From NCBI GenBank assembly GCA_022822745.1, contig JAJEAO010000033.1:16630-80629 (forward strand): DNA of 64,000 nucleotides, read 5' to 3'. Shown here in pieces: positions 13,693-23,198 of this stretch. The stretch comes from Acidobacteriota bacterium. Its GTDB lineage: Bacteria; Acidobacteriota; Vicinamibacteria; Marinacidobacterales; Marinacidobacteraceae. Each line of letters begins with the position of its first letter. Positions within the stretch are counted from its first letter, which is position 1. The position numbers and the translations under genes were made by a program. Below the pieces are notes generated by a model. It had not been told where the DNA came from. It searched no databases and was given only the letters and a program-made list of their open reading frames with translations.

Positions 13693-14835
13693 CTACCCGC
13701 CGAGGAGGCCGCGGGCGATCGTTCCCACGCCGAAGCCGAGGTAGTTGCCCACCGCGTAACCGGCGAGAGCCACCGCGATTCCGGGCAGCAGCTTGTCCCC
13801 GTAGCCGCGCGCCGAGGCGATCGCCACTGCGGAGGCGGCGCCTCCGATGTTCGCCTGCGACGCCACCGCGAGGGTGCCGAAGTCGAAGCGGAGCAGCCGC
13901 CCCACGCCGAAGATGACGAGGCCGTGGACGCCCACGGTGGTCAGGGCGTAGAGGAAGAGCGCCGGTCCGGCGGCGAGCATCTCGGAGACGAGCGATTGGG
14001 CGCCGTTCCCGGCGAGGAACAGGAGGATCAGCGCGTTGCCGAGGACCGGGGCGCCGCGGAGGCCGCGCACCCAGGGCGTGTGGCCGAGGATCAGGGCGAT
14101 CGTGGTGAGCCAGAGGACGGACGGGATCGCCGGGACGAGCCCGCCGAGGAACTGCGCCGCGACCATGACGCCCAGCGTGATCGAGGCGAGGCCGAAGAAA
14201 TCCATGACCCGCAGGCTCTCGCCGCTCTCCTTGAGGCGTCGCTCCAGCGTCATCGGCTGCTCGCCCGCGAGAGGCGTCGCGCCGACTGCATCACCGGGCT
14301 TCTTCGACAGGATGGCCGGGAGCGTGAGGCAGGCGGCCAGCCAGGCGACGGTCACGATCACGTCGGCGGCCACCGCGCCGGACATGACCGCCGGGTCGGT
14401 CGAGAACGCGCTGCCGAGGGCGTAGAAGTTGGCGCCGCCGCCGATGTAGGTGCCGGTGAACTGCCCCGAGAGCTTCCAGGCCTCGGGGCCCACCGCGCCG
14501 GACCAGAGGAGTGTGGCGGCGGCCACGCCGGTCATCGTCCCGATCGCTCCGATGCCGAACGCGCCGAGCATCCTGGAGCCCGCCTGCCGGATCGTCTTCA
14601 GATCCACTGCGAGGAGGATCAGCACGATGGCGGCGTTGACCCAGATCGTGCCGAGCTGGTTGTAGGCCTCCGCGTCGCCCGGCAGGATGCCGGAGTTCGA
14701 GAGCAGCATCCCGAACGTCAGGCAGAGCAGCCCGGCGCTCGCGGTCCGGAAGAAGCGGTAGCGGGACTCCAGCCAGACGGCGGAGAAGACGACCCCGGCG
14801 AGCGCGAGGAAGACGGCGAAGGGGTCGGTGATCAC
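13693..14835 (-). CDS. DUF819 family integral membrane protein
   Basis: Polytopic protein VITDPFAVFLALAGVVFSAVWLESRYRFF...GGGANFYALGSAF...ANIGGAASAVAIASARGY typical of DUF819 (YjcL-like); GTG start at 14835 inferred. Confidence 0.75.
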   Translation of the reverse strand: MITDPFAVFLALAGVVFSAVWLESRYRFFRTASAGLLCLTFGMLLSNSGILPGDAEAYNQLGTIWVNAAIVLILLAVDLKTIRQAGSRMLGAFGIGAIGTMTGVAAATLLWSGAVGPEAWKLSGQFTGTYIGGGANFYALGSAFSTDPAVMSGAVAADVIVTVAWLAACLTLPAILSKKPGDAVGATPLAGEQPMTLERRLKESGESLRVMDFFGLASITLGVMVAAQFLGGLVPAIPSVLWLTTIALILGHTPWVRGLRGAPVLGNALILLFLAGNGAQSLVSEMLAAGPALFLYALTTVGVHGLVIFGVGRLLRFDFGTLAVASQANIGGAASAVAIASARGYGDKLLPGIAVALAGYAVGNYLGFGVGTIARGLLGG

Positions 14836-15980
14836 GGTCGGTTCAGGGTGGGCTCCTCGTCCCAGTTGCGCACCGGGTTCTCGAGGGTCCCGACGCCCTC
14901 GGCCCAGCAGGCGGCGGTGTCGCCCGGCTTCATGAAGATGGGCGGGGTGCGGGCGTAGCCGACGCCGTCGGGGGTGCCGGTCGCGATCACATCGCCGGGG
15001 CGGAGGATCAGGTTGTGGGAGGCGAACTGGATGAGCTCGTGGACCGTGTGCTCCATGAGGCTCGTGTTCGCGTCCTGCATGATCTCGCCCGAGAGGGTGA
15101 ACCGGATGTCGAGGTCGTGCGGATCGCTGATGAACTCGGCAGGGGTGATGAAGGGACCGAGCGGAGCGAAGGTCTCGGTGCTCTTCCACACCAGCCAGTC
15201 CGACCCGTAGCGGTCATCCCCGCGTCCTTCCCGGTCGCCGACGTCGTTCATCATGGTGAAGCCGAAGACGTGGGCGCCGGCGTCGTCCCCGGAGACATCG
15301 CTCGCGGGGGCGCCGATCACGACCGCCAGTTCGCACTCCCAGTCCACCATCTCGCGGTCCGGCTTGATCAGGATCGGTTCGCCGTGGCCGATGGCGATGC
15401 TGCCCGGCTTCATGAACAGGTAGGGGTTCTGGCGGCGGTCGTCGGGCTCGCGCTGCCAGAAGTGGTCCATGGACGTCTGCGTGTCGTCCAGCGCGGAGGC
15501 GTCCGACATCGCCGCGGGGGCGCCGGTCGTCATCTCGACGCCGTGGGCGGGGTAGTTCAGCGCGGCGGCGAGGATCTTGCCGGGCCGGACCGGGGGGAAG
15601 AAGCGCAGTTCTTCCAGCGGGTGGATCCAGACCGGGCGCTCGGACTCGGGGAGGTCCAGGAGCGGCTCCACCTGTTCCGCGATGGCGTGGGCGCGGTCGC
15701 GCATTCCGAGCGACCAGCGGCCGGCGAGCTCGTTCATGTCCGCCGGCATCGGGAGCGTGACCCAGAGCCGGTTGCGGCGTTCGAGGGCGGCGTTCGCCCG
15801 GTTCAGCTCGACGGCGAAGGCGTCCCGCAGGACGATGCCGAGGAAGGCCTCGCCGCGGCGCTCGAACGAACCGAGCCGGAAGGGCGCGGCCGCGGAGGCC
15901 GTGTCCGGGAGCGCGAGCGGCGCGAGGAGGGCGAGCGCGAGGGCGGAGAGGGCAGCTTTCACGGCAGCGGAGTATTCCAC
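14832..15980 (-). CDS. Fumarylacetoacetate hydrolase family protein
   Basis: KPGSIAIGHGEPILIKPDREMVDWECELAVVIG, GFTMMNDVGDRE, GDVIATGTPDGVGYAR. Confidence 0.9.
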   Translation of the reverse strand: MEYSAAVKAALSALALALLAPLALPDTASAAAPFRLGSFERRGEAFLGIVLRDAFAVELNRANAALERRNRLWVTLPMPADMNELAGRWSLGMRDRAHAIAEQVEPLLDLPESERPVWIHPLEELRFFPPVRPGKILAAALNYPAHGVEMTTGAPAAMSDASALDDTQTSMDHFWQREPDDRRQNPYLFMKPGSIAIGHGEPILIKPDREMVDWECELAVVIGAPASDVSGDDAGAHVFGFTMMNDVGDREGRGDDRYGSDWLVWKSTETFAPLGPFITPAEFISDPHDLDIRFTLSGEIMQDANTSLMEHTVHELIQFASHNLILRPGDVIATGTPDGVGYARTPPIFMKPGDTAACWAEGVGTLENPVRNWDEEPTLNRP

Positions 15981-16047
15981 CTCGCCGGCAAGCGGAGGCG
16001 CCCCTGCCGGGGCGCCGGCCCGTCGTCGCGCGGAGCGGATCGCAGGA

Positions 16048-18455
16048 CTACGGCCTGAGCACCACGCGACTCCCGGTCACGGACTCCACCCGGGCGCGGG
16101 TGTACGCCAGCGGGAAGTACTGGTGCCGCACCCAGAGCTCGAAGAGATCGCGGTAGTGGGGGCTCATCGGATCGCCCGACTGCCCCGGCGTGCTCGTGGC
16201 CACCGAGTTGTCCCAGTTCGATGGATCGAGGATGACCCGGAAACTGCCGCCGGAGGTCTGGTTCTCCCCGCCGCCGGTGTTGTTCACGGTGGACTCGTAA
16301 CCCCCGCGGGGCCAGGGACCGACCTCCAGCAGGGCGCGGGTCTCGTCATCCACGGCGTCCGCCAGGTAGTGCGTGATGTGGACATGCTTCATGGCGTCCT
16401 GGCCGTAGCGCCAGTTCGCGGGATCGGCGCCGAGCCGCGCCACGACATCGTCCACGCCGTTCGCGAACGCCTGGAGCAGCAGCTCGTCACGCCCCTCGAT
16501 GGGGTCCTCGCCGAACCGGCCGTCCGGGGCGAGCAGGTGGTCCAGCATCCGCTTCTTGTTGACCCGTCGCAGGAGGTTCCGGGCCGCCTCCGGGATCAGC
16601 AGCTCGCCCATGGCGGCGGACACCCGGCGCTCGAAGTGCCAGTACACCGTGGCCGCCGCGGATTCCCTGTCGAGGACGAAGTCCCACTCGGCCAGGAGCC
16701 GGATCTCCGGGCTGTCCTCCGGCTCGGCGAGGAACAGCAGGGGCACCAGGTTCCTCGCGACGACGCTCAGCTCGTCGTGCTGCTGGGCCATCATGTCCTG
16801 GACGGTGAAGCGGACGCCGCTGCGCATCAGCTCGTCCACCCGCAGGCCGCGCATCTCGTCGCCCCAGGTGAAGTGGAGCGCCTCCGGGTGGGGGTAGTCG
16901 GAAGCCACCGCCGGGGCCATCAGGTTGTTCGCGGTCCCCCAGAAGCCCTTTTCCGGGTTCTTCACCGAAGGCAGCGCCTTGATCGGGAGGTAGCCGCTCC
17001 ACTCGTAGCGCCCGTCCCCCGGCACCGGCACCAGGCCGCTCCAGTTCGCGTTCCGGATCGGGGAGACGCCGACCGCCTGGTAGCCGATGTTCCCGTGCAC
17101 ATCGCCCCAGATCATGTTCTCGGCCGGGATGCCGCTGTAGTTGCACGCCTCGACGAACTCCTCCCAGGTCTGCGCCTGGTTCATCCGCAGGCTGGCGAGG
17201 TAGGGCGAGTTCCCGATCTCGAGCCAGGCGGCGCGAAGCGCGTAGGCCTTGTGGTTCTCGTGGTCCTCGTGGAGCACGGGTCCGTGGCGGGTGTACTTGA
17301 GCGTCGCGGTGTGGTCGGGCTGCCCCCTGACCGGGATCGTCTCGGTCCGGGTCGTCATGGACTCCCACTCCCCGAGGTAGCGGTACTGGTTCGGGTCGTC
17401 GGGGTTCGTGTCGTAAACCATCAGGTCTTCGTTGTCCTGGCCGAACACGGTGAGCCCCCACCCGCCGGTTCCGTTGTGGCCGATCGAGATGCCGGGGAGC
17501 ACCGGTTCCCCGCCCCCGATGACCGACCAGCCAGGCCCTTCGAGGTGCGCGAAGTAGCGCAGCGACGGGGCCACGATCGTCCGGTGGGGGTCGTTCACGA
17601 TGAGCGGAAGCCCGGTCCAGGTGCGCTCGCCACCGACGACCCAGTTGTTCGAGCCGATGTGCTCGCCGGCGTCCACGAGCTGGAGCTCGCTCGGAAAGTC
17701 GTCCAGCAGGGCCAGCCGCTCGGCGTCGCGGTTCCGGTGTTCGGCGACGACATGCTCGGGTCGGAACCGGACCGGTCCCCGAAACGCGCGGTAGTAGTGG
17801 AGGATCTCGGGCCCGAGCAGCGAGCCGTCCACCGCCGGGTCGAGATCCAGCGCCGGCTGGCCCGGCCGGTACCAGTCGGTGTCCCGCAGGACCTCCGCGC
17901 CGACGGCGGCCACCGCCATCCCGAGGTTCAGCTCCTGGGTGACGTTCGACAGGAGTCCCTGGTGGCGGGAAATCACGACCTCCTCGGTCCACGGCTCGGG
18001 AAGGATGCCGAGCAGGCGGAACTCGAGGGGCAGGTTGTCCGGATCCTGGCGGGCCTCCGCGATCCGGGCGTTGATGCCCCGGACGAACGCCGGGATGATC
18101 GAGTCGCCTCGCGGGTGGTAGTGCCGCATCTCCTGCCCCATGTCCTTGCGGAACCGGTGGAGACGGACCCCGATGTCGCGGTCCAGTTCGGCGGGTCCGA
18201 GGATCTCCGCCAGGGTTCCGGTCGCCTGCCGTCGCCACATCTCGAACTGGAACAGCCGGGACTCCGCGGCCCGGTAGCCCTGGGCGAAGAAGAGGTCCTC
18301 CTCGGAGTCGGCGTAGATGTGATCGATGCCCCAGCGGTCCTGCAGGACTTCCACCGGCGCGGTCAGACCGCCGACCCGGCGGGTCTCGTCCTGGGCGGCG
18401 GCGGATGGCGCGAGGGCCGCGGCGGCGATGAGGAGGGCAAGGGACGGGGCGCGCA
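16048..18455 (-). CDS. Penicillin acylase family protein
   Basis: VEVLQDRWGIDHIYADSEEDLFFAQGY, Ser-nucleophile region SNNWVVGGERTWTGLPLIVNDPHR, signal peptide; GTG start inferred. Confidence 0.92.
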
Positions 18456-18541
18456 CGGGGTTCTCCTTCCACCGCGGGTGGCGGCGCGGTGTCGTTCCGA
18501 TGGTACCCGGGACAGGTCGCCCGAATCCGGGCGGGGAGAGG

Positions 18542-18650
18542 GACAGGGCGCTCCGGCCGGTCCCGGGCCTTGACAGGGCGCGCCGGCTGGCCCCGAAGCC
18601 TTGACAGGGCGCGCCGGAGCGCCCCGCGGCCTTGACAGCGCCCGGCCGAT
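18542..18650. repeat. Intergenic tandem repeat, about 30-31 bp period, about 3.5 units (gacagggcgcgccggctggccccgaagcctt)
   Basis: Unit starts at 18542, 18572, 18603, 18634; each of the last three begins within TTGACAG. Confidence 0.85.
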
Positions 18651-18966
18651 CCGTTGAAGGGGAGGGCAGATCGGATGAACCTCGATGCGCGCTCCCGGCT
18701 GCTCTCTCGTGAGATTCAGGCGGTCGCTTCCTGATCCGCGGGCCGGGGAGCGGCGCACCGCCTCCGCCGGATCGCGGATCCGGGTCGGCGCCGAAATCGC
18801 TCCTCCACCGCCTCGACGGCGATCCGCGACCCGAGGGCCGTTTCCCGGCGGGCGCCGGCGGCCCTGATACGGTGGCGGCGTCTCCGGGGTCGGCGACGCC
18901 GAAGCGGCTTCCCTCCCGGAGTTCGGGCTCCGACGGCGCGACGCGGCGGCGCCGACGACGACGACT

Positions 18967-20187
18967 TTGCCTTCCTCGCCCCGCAGCCTCCCGTCGCTCG
19001 GGACGCTCATGCTGGTCGGCATGGGCGCCGGCGCGATCGCGGGCGCATTCGTCGGGGAGGCGGCGACTTCGGTCGCGTTCGTGGGGGAGATCTTCATCCG
19101 GCTCCTGGTTCTGGCTGCGGTGCCCCTCATGTTCGCGAATCTGGTCGGGGCGCTCGCCGGATCCTCGCCTGCTGGCGGCGCTGGCCGTCTGCTGGCGGGC
19201 ATCGGGGCCTTCTTCCTGCTCACGACGGTGGCGGCGCAGGTCGTATCGCTCGGCGCTGTGGGGATCCTTCGGCCCGGGGACGGCATGGCGGCGGCGCTCG
19301 CCTCGGCGGGCGAGCCGGTGGCGCTCCCGTCCAGCGGCGATTTCCTCGATGCGCTCATCCCGGACAGCGTCCTCGGAGTGTTCGTGGACGGGCGGGTCAC
19401 CGGGATCGTCGTCCTCGGGCTCATGCTCGGGGCTGCGGCCCGGCGCCTCGAGCGCGCGCACCGGGAGGCCGTCGTCTCGGCCTTCGACGCCCTGACCGCG
19501 TGGCTGCGCATGCTGGTCCGGGGGATTCTCTGGACGGGCCCGGTCGGGGTCGCGGCGCTCGCGGCCGCCGCAGTCGGAGAGCACGGGGAGGCCGTCTTCG
19601 GGCCGCTCGGTCTCTACATCGGCGCCGTGTGGGCGGCGGATCTGGCGATGTTCGGCCTCTATCTCGGGGCGCTGCGGATCTTCGCCTCCGTTCCGGCGAC
19701 CGGGTTCCTCCGCCGAACCGCAACCGTGTGGACCACGACGATCTCCACCTGCAGCAGTCTCGCGAGCCTGAGCGCCTCGCTGAACACTGCCGAGCGCATC
19801 GGGATTCCGCGCCGGGTCTATGCGCTGACGCTCCCCCTCGGCGCCCAGCTCAACAAGGACGGCAGCGCTGTGCTCCTCGCCGGCGCCGTGCTCTTCACCG
19901 CGCAGGCCGCCGGCGCTCCGCTAGGATGGGCTGACCTCGCCGCCGTCGTCCTGTTCGGCGCCCTGCTCTCCGCAGCGGCGCCGGGCGTTCCGAACGGCGG
20001 CATCGTCAACCAGCTCCTCCTCCTCACGATGTTCGGTCTGCCTCTCGAGCTCGGCGTGCTGGTGGCGGGCGTGTACCGACTCGTGGACATGCCGACGACG
20101 ACCCTGAACATCATGGGGGATCTCGTGGGAACCCTCATCGTCGCCCGCGGCCACCGGGAGGTCGATTCGGCGGCCGCCGCCGGCTGA
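18967..20187 (+). CDS. Dicarboxylate/amino acid:cation symporter (SDF family)
   Basis: TTISTCSSLASLSASLNTAERIGIPRRVYALTLPLGAQLNKDGSAV and DMPTTTLNIMGDLVGTLIVAR. Confidence 0.9.
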   Translation: MPSSPRSLPSLGTLMLVGMGAGAIAGAFVGEAATSVAFVGEIFIRLLVLAAVPLMFANLVGALAGSSPAGGAGRLLAGIGAFFLLTTVAAQVVSLGAVGILRPGDGMAAALASAGEPVALPSSGDFLDALIPDSVLGVFVDGRVTGIVVLGLMLGAAARRLERAHREAVVSAFDALTAWLRMLVRGILWTGPVGVAALAAAAVGEHGEAVFGPLGLYIGAVWAADLAMFGLYLGALRIFASVPATGFLRRTATVWTTTISTCSSLASLSASLNTAERIGIPRRVYALTLPLGAQLNKDGSAVLLAGAVLFTAQAAGAPLGWADLAAVVLFGALLSAAAPGVPNGGIVNQLLLLTMFGLPLELGVLVAGVYRLVDMPTTTLNIMGDLVGTLIVARGHREVDSAAAAG

Positions 20188-20190
20188 GCC

Positions 20191-21414
20191 GTGCCCGGTC
20201 TGGCGCCGGGGCCGTCCGTCTCGGAAGCGCGGGAGCTCTTCCCCGGCGCCTCCCTTCGGCCCTATCTGAACGTCGGGCAGCGCAGCCTCCTCGCGGCGCC
20301 GGTGCGCGCGGCCGTCCGGGGGTTTCTCGACCGCTGGGAGCGCGGAGAGCCCGACAAGGAGAGCCTGTTCCAGGCGCTTGAGCGGGCGCGGGTCCGGTTC
20401 GCCCGGCTCATCGGGGCGCACCCGGACGAGGTGGCCTGGATCAAGAACGTCACCGAGGGGTTCAACCTCTTCCTGAGCTCGCTCGAATGGCGTCCGGGTG
20501 ACGAAGTCGTCCATTGCCCCGACCTCGAGCATCCGGCCAACCTGCTTCCCTGGCAGAACCTGGCCGCCCGGAGGGGCGTGAGGCTCGTGCCGGCGCCGGC
20601 GGACCGCGGCCGGCTCCCCTCCGGGCGGGTCGCCGAGGCGGTCGGGCCGCGCACCCGGGTCGTGACGGTCTCGACCGTCACCTTCGCTCCCGGGTTCGAG
20701 ACGGATCTCGGGCCCCTGCGGGAGGCGTGTCGCGAACACGGCGCGCTCCTCCTGCTCGACGCGGCGCAGAGCGTGGGGACGCTGCGCGCCGACGTGAGGC
20801 GCATGGGGTGCGACATGCTCGCGGTGGCCACCCAGAAGGGGCTTCTCGCCACCTACGGGGCGGGGTTCCTGTTCGTCCGCCGGGAGCTGGCGGAGTCGTT
20901 GGTCCCCGCGGCGCTCGGGCGGTTCGGCGTGGTCGGCGAGGGGTCCGAGGAACAGGTTCCCGAGACCCACCTGCCGCACGGAGGCATCGCCTACGCGGCC
21001 GGCGCGCGCCGCTTCGAGCTGGGGAACTTCAACTACCTCGGCGCGGTGGCGGCGGAAGCCGGGCTGGAGATCCTGGAGCGCTTCGGGGCGGAGCCCGTGG
21101 ACCGCCACAACCGGGCTCTGGCGGCGCGGCTGGCGGGAGGATTCCTCGAGCTGGGCCTTCCGGTTGCCGGGGGACCGCCGGGGCCGCACCTGGGCCACAT
21201 CGTCTCCGTCGGCGAGGTGGGCGCCGGCGCCCACGACACGGTGGAGGATCCCCGGATGGAGTCCCTCCACCGGCGCCTGGCCGGCGCGCGCATCGAGCAC
21301 AGCGTGCGGCGGGGGATCCTCCGGTTCGCCGTCCACCTCTACAACGACGAGTCCGATGTGGATCGGACGCTGGAGGAGACCGGGCGCTGGCTCCGGAGCC
21401 GCCCCGCCGGCTGA
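20191..21414 (+). CDS. Aminotransferase class V-fold PLP-dependent enzyme
   Basis: LLLLDAAQSVGTLRADVRRMGCDMLAVATQKGLLATYGAGFLFVRRE. Confidence 0.88.
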   Translation: MPGLAPGPSVSEARELFPGASLRPYLNVGQRSLLAAPVRAAVRGFLDRWERGEPDKESLFQALERARVRFARLIGAHPDEVAWIKNVTEGFNLFLSSLEWRPGDEVVHCPDLEHPANLLPWQNLAARRGVRLVPAPADRGRLPSGRVAEAVGPRTRVVTVSTVTFAPGFETDLGPLREACREHGALLLLDAAQSVGTLRADVRRMGCDMLAVATQKGLLATYGAGFLFVRRELAESLVPAALGRFGVVGEGSEEQVPETHLPHGGIAYAAGARRFELGNFNYLGAVAAEAGLEILERFGAEPVDRHNRALAARLAGGFLELGLPVAGGPPGPHLGHIVSVGEVGAGAHDTVEDPRMESLHRRLAGARIEHSVRRGILRFAVHLYNDESDVDRTLEETGRWLRSRPAG

Positions 21415-21527
21415 CGGAAGCTCGGACGGAAGCCCTGACGGAAGGGGAGTCTCCTACAATCCGGCGAAAGTCTCGACCCCCGCTCCCGTGCCGGGGTTCC
21501 CGCCCAGCGCCAACAGGAGGAACTGCC

Positions 21528-22025
21528 ATGCGCCGGACCGCTCTTGCGACTCTCGCCTGTCTCGTCGTGGCCACGCTCGCCGTCGGTCACCCCCACTTCA
21601 ACAAGACCGTCAGCACCACGATCGGCGAGGTCGACGTCAGCGTGGCCTACAACTCGACCGACGCGAACATGGAGCATGTCGCCGCGGTGGAGCCGGGGAC
21701 GTTCGTGAGCCCGCGCGGGCCGCGCCTGAACCTCTCCGCGGACGTGATGGCCGGGGACGTCAGCATCGCCGCCGGCGAGTACACGATCGGCGTGATCCAG
21801 GGCGATGACGGCTCGTGGACGATGGCTCTCCACGAGGGGCGGATCCCCAGGGGCGAGATGCCGGACATGGCCAAGGTCATGAAACTCGACTCGCGCTACT
21901 CGGAGGACATGGGGACCGCGGATCACATGCTGATCGACATCACGGCGGGCTCCGGCGATTTCGCCGGAAAGCCGGTTCTGACGATCCACTTCGGCGGGAT
22001 GCACCTCCAGGCGGCTCTGGGATAG
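21528..22025 (+). CDS. Hypothetical secreted protein (DUF2911-like)
   Basis: Signal peptide MRRTALATLACLVVATLAVG; IAAGEYTIGVIQGDDGSWTMALHE resembles DUF2911; ATG at 21528. Confidence 0.45.
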   Translation: MRRTALATLACLVVATLAVGHPHFNKTVSTTIGEVDVSVAYNSTDANMEHVAAVEPGTFVSPRGPRLNLSADVMAGDVSIAAGEYTIGVIQGDDGSWTMALHEGRIPRGEMPDMAKVMKLDSRYSEDMGTADHMLIDITAGSGDFAGKPVLTIHFGGMHLQAALG

Positions 22026-22320
22026 ATCGAGGGCCCTGGCGCGCCGGGCCGGCTCTCTCCGCGTAGAAGCTCCGGTCCGGCGGGCGCGCTCCACGCAGGA
22101 GCTCCGGTCCTGCCGGGGCGCCGTGGCGAAACTCGCGCCGACGCCCCGGTCGCGGGTTTCTCGTCCCCGGCTTCCCTTCTGCGTCCGAGTGGTCGCAGTC
22201 GGCCGCAGCCGGTTCCGGGCGTCCGCATCGCCGGAGCGCCCATCCGCCGTTCAGCGACTTCCGGCGAACCGAAGCCGTCCGGAGGAATCCGGGCTCCCGG
22301 AGCGCTCCATCGGGAAGCCG

Positions 22321-22415
22321 GTCAGCGGGAGCAGAGCGCGCCGGCGGGGAGCGGGTCAGCAGAAGCAGAGCGCGCCGGCGGGGAGCGGGTCAGCAGGAGT
22401 AGAGGACGCAGGCGC
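22321..22415. repeat. Tandem repeat, 34-bp period (gtcagcagaagcagagcgcgccggcggggagcgg), two full units plus a partial third
   Basis: Units start at 22321, 22355, 22389; the third overlaps the stop codon of the small ORF on the minus strand. Confidence 0.85.
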
Positions 22416-22563
22416 CGACCAGCAGGCACAGGCCGAGAAAGCACCCGCAACCGAGGAACGAATTCCCCGCGCTGCGCGGCGTCGTCCGTCGCCGGCCGGT
22501 CCGCCAGGCGCCGCCGGTCTTGGAGACCGGCCCGCCGCGCTCCCGACCGGTCGCGAGGGCCAC
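22390..22563 (-). CDS. Candidate 57-aa cysteine-rich small membrane protein (not in ORF track)
   Basis: Read from minus strand with GTG start: MALATGRERGGPVSKTGGAWRTGRRRTTPRSAGNSFLGCGCFLGLCLLVGACVLYSC*; begins 16 nt after the selenoprotein candidate's stop. Confidence 0.45.
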   Translation of the reverse strand: MALATGRERGGPVSKTGGAWRTGRRRTTPRSAGNSFLGCGCFLGLCLLVGACVLYSC

Positions 22564-22579
22564 GGCGTCCGCCGGGCGC

Positions 22580-23164
22580 TCAGCGCAGGGCGATTCCGGT
22601 GAACTCGTGCTGGCTGATGGCCTCGCGGATCTCTTCGGGGGTGGCGCCTTCGTCCGTCATCTGCTCAGCCAGGAGGACCTCCTGGAGACAGGTGCTTCAA
22701 GTCGCGGCGTGGTCGTCCACATAGCAGTCGAGCAGGCTCCCGTGGTCCGTCTGGACGCCGTGGCAGCCGCACAGACAGGGAAGCTGCACCAGGATCTCGG
22801 GAATCTCCTTCGCGATCTGGTAGGCCTTCTGCAGCGTCTCGTTCGAGTAGGTGCTCGGCGGGAGCGTCACCGGGAACGGCCGGGCCTCTTCCGCCGAGTC
22901 GTAGTAGGGGAAGGGCTTCGCCGGCGCGGAAGGGGACTGGGCGGCGGCGACAGCGGCCGAGGCGGCGCTCTCCACGGTGTTGTCCCCGGAAACCGCCATG
23001 AAGAAGACGACGGCCCCCACGGCGAGAACTCCGATCGCGACGAACGGCAGCCACCCGAGCCGTCCGCCTCGCTCGAGGCCGGAAGGGCTGGCCGGTTCGG
23101 GCGGCGGGGGCGCGACGGGGCGGCGGGGCAGCTTGGATCGGGCGGAGGAGCGACGCTTCGGCAT
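22580..23164 (-). CDS. Candidate selenoprotein: PCYCGC-motif-like membrane-anchored protein with in-frame TGA (Sec) at 22697-22699
   Basis: ORF 22697..23176 stops at TGA, but the same frame continues 38 codons: HAAT-U-STCLQEVLLAEQMTDEGATPEEIREAISQHEFTGIALR*; Sec position matches the first Cys of the family's expected CxxC; SECIS-like hairpin follows. Confidence 0.8.
22669..22685 (-). promoter_or_regulatory. SECIS-like hairpin CCAGGA-GGTCC-TCCTGG, 11 nt after the TGA
   Basis: Perfect 6-bp stem, GGTCC loop, 17 nt from TGA to loop. Confidence 0.7.
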
Positions 23165-23198
23165 GATGAACCCCATATCCTAGCCAACCTCACACCCG

